From: Collybia mongolica
Lineage: Eukaryota; Basidiomycota; Agaricomycetes; Agaricales; Clitocybaceae
Direction: 5' to 3'
Length of the DNA stretch: 64,000 bases
Assembly: GCA_013420905.1 (NCBI GenBank)
Contig: JAAXNY010000009.1
Location: 2,356,001 to 2,420,000 of the forward strand
The position numbers were made by a program, and so were the translations under genes. The notes under the pieces were generated by a model. That model was given only the letters and a program-made list of their open reading frames with translations, was not told the origin of the DNA and ran no database searches. Of this stretch, positions 60,250 to 64,000 are shown in pieces (positions within the stretch are counted from its first letter, which is position 1; every line of letters starts with the position of its first letter).

Positions 60250-61681
60250 TCATGCGGGATTGGATTGTGCCCGGAGTTGTTTCTGCTTTTCTTGCTCCAA
60301 GCGCTGTAGCCAAAATGTCAGCTAGTGATGGGGTAACATGGGGAAGATGGTCCATACGTGGTACAGTAACTGGACGGCCATTTGGATATTTGTCGGTTGA
60401 CCAGTGATAACAACCAATCTCTCCCCTTCACCTCCTCCTGCTGGCGCGGGGGCCCCGTTCATCCCTACTCCCACTGCCCCAGGTTCCATGATCTTAATCT
60501 GGCTTGCACTCATGTGACGAATCTCGTTGATTTTGCTGCCCCCTTTTCCTATGATACAGCCCACAAGGTCATTCGGGATATAAATTTGTTGGGTTTGAAG
60601 CTGTTGGGGTGGGTTATGTTGAGGCGGCGGCGGCCCAGACCCATAGGGGTTAGAGTACCCGGGTACATATGACGACCCCCCGTGCGCTGGCCGACGGGAG
60701 TTGCTGGAAGGTCGGTAAGACGAGTTCGCCGACGACGGCATCCTTTCTTGCGCTTCAATGAGAATATTTCCAATGTAGTACGTAGCAATGTGAATGGCAT
60801 CAGCAACCCCAGCCACACTGAGCACACGCTGTCGATTGATGAGATGCGTGCTCCAGATGCTTCAATCACAATTATTGTTGACATACCTCCGTCGATCCCG
60901 GAAGCATCCCTTCGCTTGCATTTAACCTCGCACCGCTGGCGTCCTGGATTTCTTTGATTTTTGAGCCTTGTTTCCCAATAACGGAACCCATGCGCGAGTT
61001 GGGTATCATAAATTTGATGGTCACGGCCCGACTGCCAGGTACTGAGGGGACGTCAAACGGTTCGTCATTGATACGGCGGACAATCAAGCCGAATGCCTAG
61101 TTGCCCAAATGTGTCAGGACGTAAAGGAGTGCATGAGAGGAATGAACATATCGGACCTTAGAAACTGCGTCAAGTGGTCCACTGACATTCAGGATTCTCT
61201 CAGGGTTACCAGGTATACTTTCAGATACCATAACTCGAGCTCCGCTTTTCTCGCGAATCTCATTTACGTGGGAACCACCCTTCCCGATGATAATTGAGGC
61301 ATCCTGGGTGACAATAAGGCATCGCATGTGTATCATTGCAGACGGCGCAGGCGCCGATGTTGATGACGAAGGTTCACCGGAAGTCGTAGCCGAGCTTGAT
61401 TTGTCGGCATTCCGAGAAGTGCTACTCCCATTTCCTGAGGGTTCATCTTTGACTTTGCCGTGGTTTGAGCCGGGGGTTGAGCCAGCGGTGTCGTCCGCAG
61501 AGGCGGGCGCATCCGTCATAGTCACGTCGGCAGATGCTGGGTTCGAAGCCGGATTTGCAGCGCTGGCCGAGGTCTCATCCGAAGTCGATGCTGTGCCTGT
61601 GTTGGCACGCTTATGGAGTTTATGAGGTTCACTGTCGGAAGGAGAACGAGACCGTTTGCGATTGGAGTCAGCGTCTGGCAT
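60250..61681 (-). CDS. Triple-KH RNA-binding protein (poly(C)-binding / Rnc1-like)
   Basis: An RNA-binding protein with three KH domains, related to poly(C)-binding proteins and yeast Pbp2/Hek2 and Rnc1, which regulate mRNA stability or localisation. The start at 61681 gives MPDADSNRKRSRSPSDSEPH; the first about 110 residues are Ser/Ala/Thr-rich. KH1 has RCLIVTQDASIIIGKGGSHV (GxxG loop GKGG); KH2 has IKFMIPNSRMGSVIGKQGSK; KH3 has IYIPNDLVGCIIGKGGSKIN. A Pro/Tyr/Gly-rich linker lies between KH2 and KH3 (YVPGYSNPYGSGPPPPQHNP). After QPTNIQMAVQLLYH the last intron leads to RLEQEKQKQLRAQSNPA and the stop at 60250-60252. All three loops are intact. Confidence 0.9.
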
Positions 61682-63062
61682 GGCCAATTTAGTTTAAGTG
61701 CTTTCAAGGTTAGACGGATTGGGGCAACGCCAGTTATATAGCAGGGTGTGATGATAGGCTTGGGGGGTAGTTTGGATTGGACAAGGTGGAAGTCTGATGG
61801 AGATGCATGTGGGTATGGGAGTGAGGGGGATGCGAGGATGGAGGAGGCATGGAATAACCTTTGTAAAAAATACACACCTTGGGCAACAAAAAACCCAACG
61901 AGATGATGAGAACCAGGGATGGTGTTGGTTCGGTACGAAGAAGCGACGCCCAAGCCTCACAACTCTGGCTAATATATATGTCCCCACCAAACACACGTAC
62001 ACACCACACCATGCCGTCAGAATCTACTATTCATGAACATTTTCCCTTCTATCTACTAATTTTTGTCAAATACTACACCCATGGAACAAGGGCGTCATGA
62101 AAGTTATAATAAAAAGTATTCAAGCAGCTACGTTTAATGTCTGGGTGTCTCAGAGTCTGCTTTCTCATGTCAAACATATTATTATCAGCGAGGTCATTGG
62201 GTATCCAGACGTCCATGATATTCCAACCGTGCGTTGCATCCTCACGTTTAACAAGCCCACAGACAATTTCATTCTCAATACCATGATATCGCTTTCATGC
62301 GCAAGTAAGGAAGAGTGTGCAGCGCAGAGAATTGGCTGGTTACTCTATCCACAGCGCCGGGTTCAATAGGCATGGACCATTGGTGTTTCAGCTTTCATGC
62401 CAATGATGCTCCTTCTGTGCAAACTGTTCCGCAGCTTACTATGTTTTCGCTTGGGGGATCGTTCGGACCTTCGGCGTACGTACGAGGGTGCCACCGCCGG
62501 CTCGGGAGGTGACATTTTAAACCGGGTTGCGCGTCGAGGTTCGATATCCCCGAATGCCATCTAGAGGAGATGGACAGGGGACTGGATTATATGGGAGCGC
62601 AGATGGAAGACGATGACAGATAATTGGGGAATATCAAGACCAATTTTCCTATGTTGGATGATATCTAGGTTGAAAGACGACTTTTCGATCCAGGAAGCTA
62701 TTGAGATGAGAAAGAACATTCCTTTAGGATGGTAGTGAGAAAAGACCTCGAGGTAGTAATCTCAAAACTGCCAGAGTTGACACGACAGGCGAAGAAATAA
62801 ACCGAGATTCGTGTCATTTTTTTGGAAAGTGAGGTACCTGTAGGAAAAACCATGAGCCGACACGAGTCTGAATCCGACGGATTGCGTACAAGTATTTCAA
62901 GACCTCAGCAAACCAAAAGCTCTCCATATCATCAATCTTTTGGGAGTGTATAGTAGATAAAAGTCACGTGCATCGTGTAAACTCCGATCAGATTTCCCAC
63001 TTGCTGCCAGCCTTGTTACCCCAACCAACCGCGACTCCTTGCTTTTACCATTACTTTATCTG
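61682..63062. other. Spacer between divergent KH gene and POL1
   Basis: About 1.4 kb containing both promoters. A minus-strand open stretch at 62560-62363 begins MAFGDIEPRRATRFKMSPPE and looks mildly protein-like but has no family or partner exon. A CACGTG lies near 62965, about 95 bp upstream of the POL1 start. No RNA gene or repeat is evident. Confidence 0.35.
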
Positions 63063-64000
63063 ATGGCAGATCGCGCTCGACGCGAGAAACAACTAAAGCT
63101 CGAGAAGCTAGCGGAGTTGAAGAAGACTCGTCAGGGGGGAGCGCGCACATGGAAGGTTAGACGCGTTTCATTATTTCATGTGTCCGATGCTTACCTCCAT
63201 ATTTGGTGCAGGAGGAAGAAGTGGAACTCTACGACGAAGTTACTGAAGATCAATACAAGAGCATTGTTAAAGGGAGGCTGCAGAAGGATGACTTCGTTAT
63301 TGACGATGGAGTTGGGGGATATATGGATAACGGGATGGACGATTGGACTGGCGGTCGTGAGGAGGGCGAAGATGACGAGTCCGAAGAAGAGTTGGATAGA
63401 AAAAAGAAAGGTATGTAGTGATCAACTGGCCTTCGAAATCTGTACTCAGTCCTGAATAGCTAAGAAGAAAGGCAAAGATGTCTTCAAACCGAAGAAGCCA
63501 CCACCCCCAGCGGCCCCGTCCATCAGCGCATACAGGCCTGTTGTCTCAGCGGAACAAGAGGACGATTTTATGTCAAGCATATTGGGCACCATGGACACCC
63601 TCCCAGCATCAACTTCCACGTTGACCCGTAAACGCAAGCCCTCACCTGAGTATGACTACTCAGACTCGTCTTCTCCCATTCATCACGGAGGCTCTACCTT
63701 GAGGCGAAAAGCTTCTTATGGTGACACATCATCAGACGGTTTTATGGATGATGATGTGGTAGGAGTTCCCTCAAGTGATGACTTGTATATGAGCCCCAAG
63801 AAACGCGTCAAAGTCGCAGACAGTGGCGTCATGACACCCGCTATGGAACGTCTCGCACAGCTGGACGTAGACGACTACGACTCGTCATTTGATGACGTGG
63901 ATATGGATGCCTTCATGGATGTGGACGAGGAAGTGAACGGAAAATCGTACGTCAAATCAGAACCACAGGACGTCAAAATCAGCAAAATTTCCGCCTCATC
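63063..64000 (+). CDS. POL1: DNA polymerase alpha catalytic subunit, N-terminus (3' end outside window)
   Basis: The N-terminal part of the replicative primer-extending polymerase. The start at 63063 gives MADRARREKQLKLEKLAELK. After the first intron follow EEEVELYDEVTEDQYKSIVK and GRLQKDDFVIDDGVGGYMDN with MDDW, the family's N-terminal signature. A second intron near 63410 is spliced to AKKKGKDVFKPKKPPPPAAP. A conserved short motif EDDFMSSILGTMD follows, then a Ser/Asp-rich region with basic patches (RKRKPSPEYDYSDSSSP, PKKRVKVAD) and acidic stretches. The exonuclease and polymerase domains lie beyond position 64000. No lesion is visible. The conserved N-terminal blocks make the call secure. 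Confidence 0.9.

Noticed and set aside
61287..61625. 112-codon plus-strand frame within the KH-domain gene
   Set aside because: Antisense shadow of the Ser/Ala-rich N-terminus; the KH motifs establish the minus strand as coding.

Overview
This window looks like nuclear chromosomal DNA of a basidiomycete fungus, most likely an Agaricomycete. Almost every gene is cut by many short introns (about 47-60 nt, GT-AG, with recognisable lariat-type sequences). Genes are dense on both strands, and the set is typical of filamentous fungi: a WOPR regulator, a quelling-type RNA-dependent RNA polymerase, bifunctional tryptophan synthase and an Ecl1-like zinc protein. I see no plasmid, phage, rRNA, tRNA, CRISPR or intact transposon.

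Layout. 1-5.4 kb: two tandem kexin-type proprotein convertase loci on the minus strand; the first is intact as far as seen (its 3' end lies beyond position 1) and the second is a decayed copy. 5.8-9.4 kb: POT1-type telomere end-binding protein (minus). 10.2-13.5 kb: a multi-pass membrane protein and a phosducin-like protein (plus). 13.7-14.9 kb: unrecognised membrane protein (minus). 15.1-22.2 kb: cellular RNA-dependent RNA polymerase, TLC-domain membrane protein and a metaxin/Sam37-like protein (plus). 24.1-28.4 kb: VPS54 of the GARP tether (plus). 28.4-34.2 kb is gene-poor, with an Ecl1-like gene at 30.8-32.1 kb. 34.3-38.7 kb: a Gid7/WDR26 gene followed by a decayed partial copy. 39.3-43.8 kb: elongin A (minus), a Gti1/Pac2 (WOPR) regulator (plus) and the splicing factor Cwf18 (minus). 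44.1-54.2 kb: GUF1 (plus), eIF2B-beta (minus), tryptophan synthase (minus) and ankyrin-asparaginase (plus). 54.4-61.7 kb: monopolin subunit Csm1/Pcs1, an arrestin-like protein, Brx1 and a triple-KH RNA-binding protein (all minus). 63.1 kb to the end: the N-terminus of DNA polymerase alpha catalytic subunit (plus).

Most genes are independent housekeeping loci rather than a pathway cluster. Some neighbours probably share promoters: Cwf18/GUF1 (about 260 bp between starts) and tryptophan synthase/asparaginase (about 217 bp). GUF1 and eIF2B-beta converge with only about 75 bp between stop codons. The least expected observations are a composite motif, AACGCGT-Y-GGCACGTG, just upstream of both POT1 and Csm1/Pcs1, the two local gene decays (kexin and Gid7), and several unusual splice structures: a GC-AG intron, 11- and 13-nt microexons, a start-codon-only exon, an intron inside the polymerase active-site motif, and one unresolved junction in the metaxin-like gene. 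Exon boundaries were derived by hand from splice signals and frame continuity and have not been checked against transcripts.
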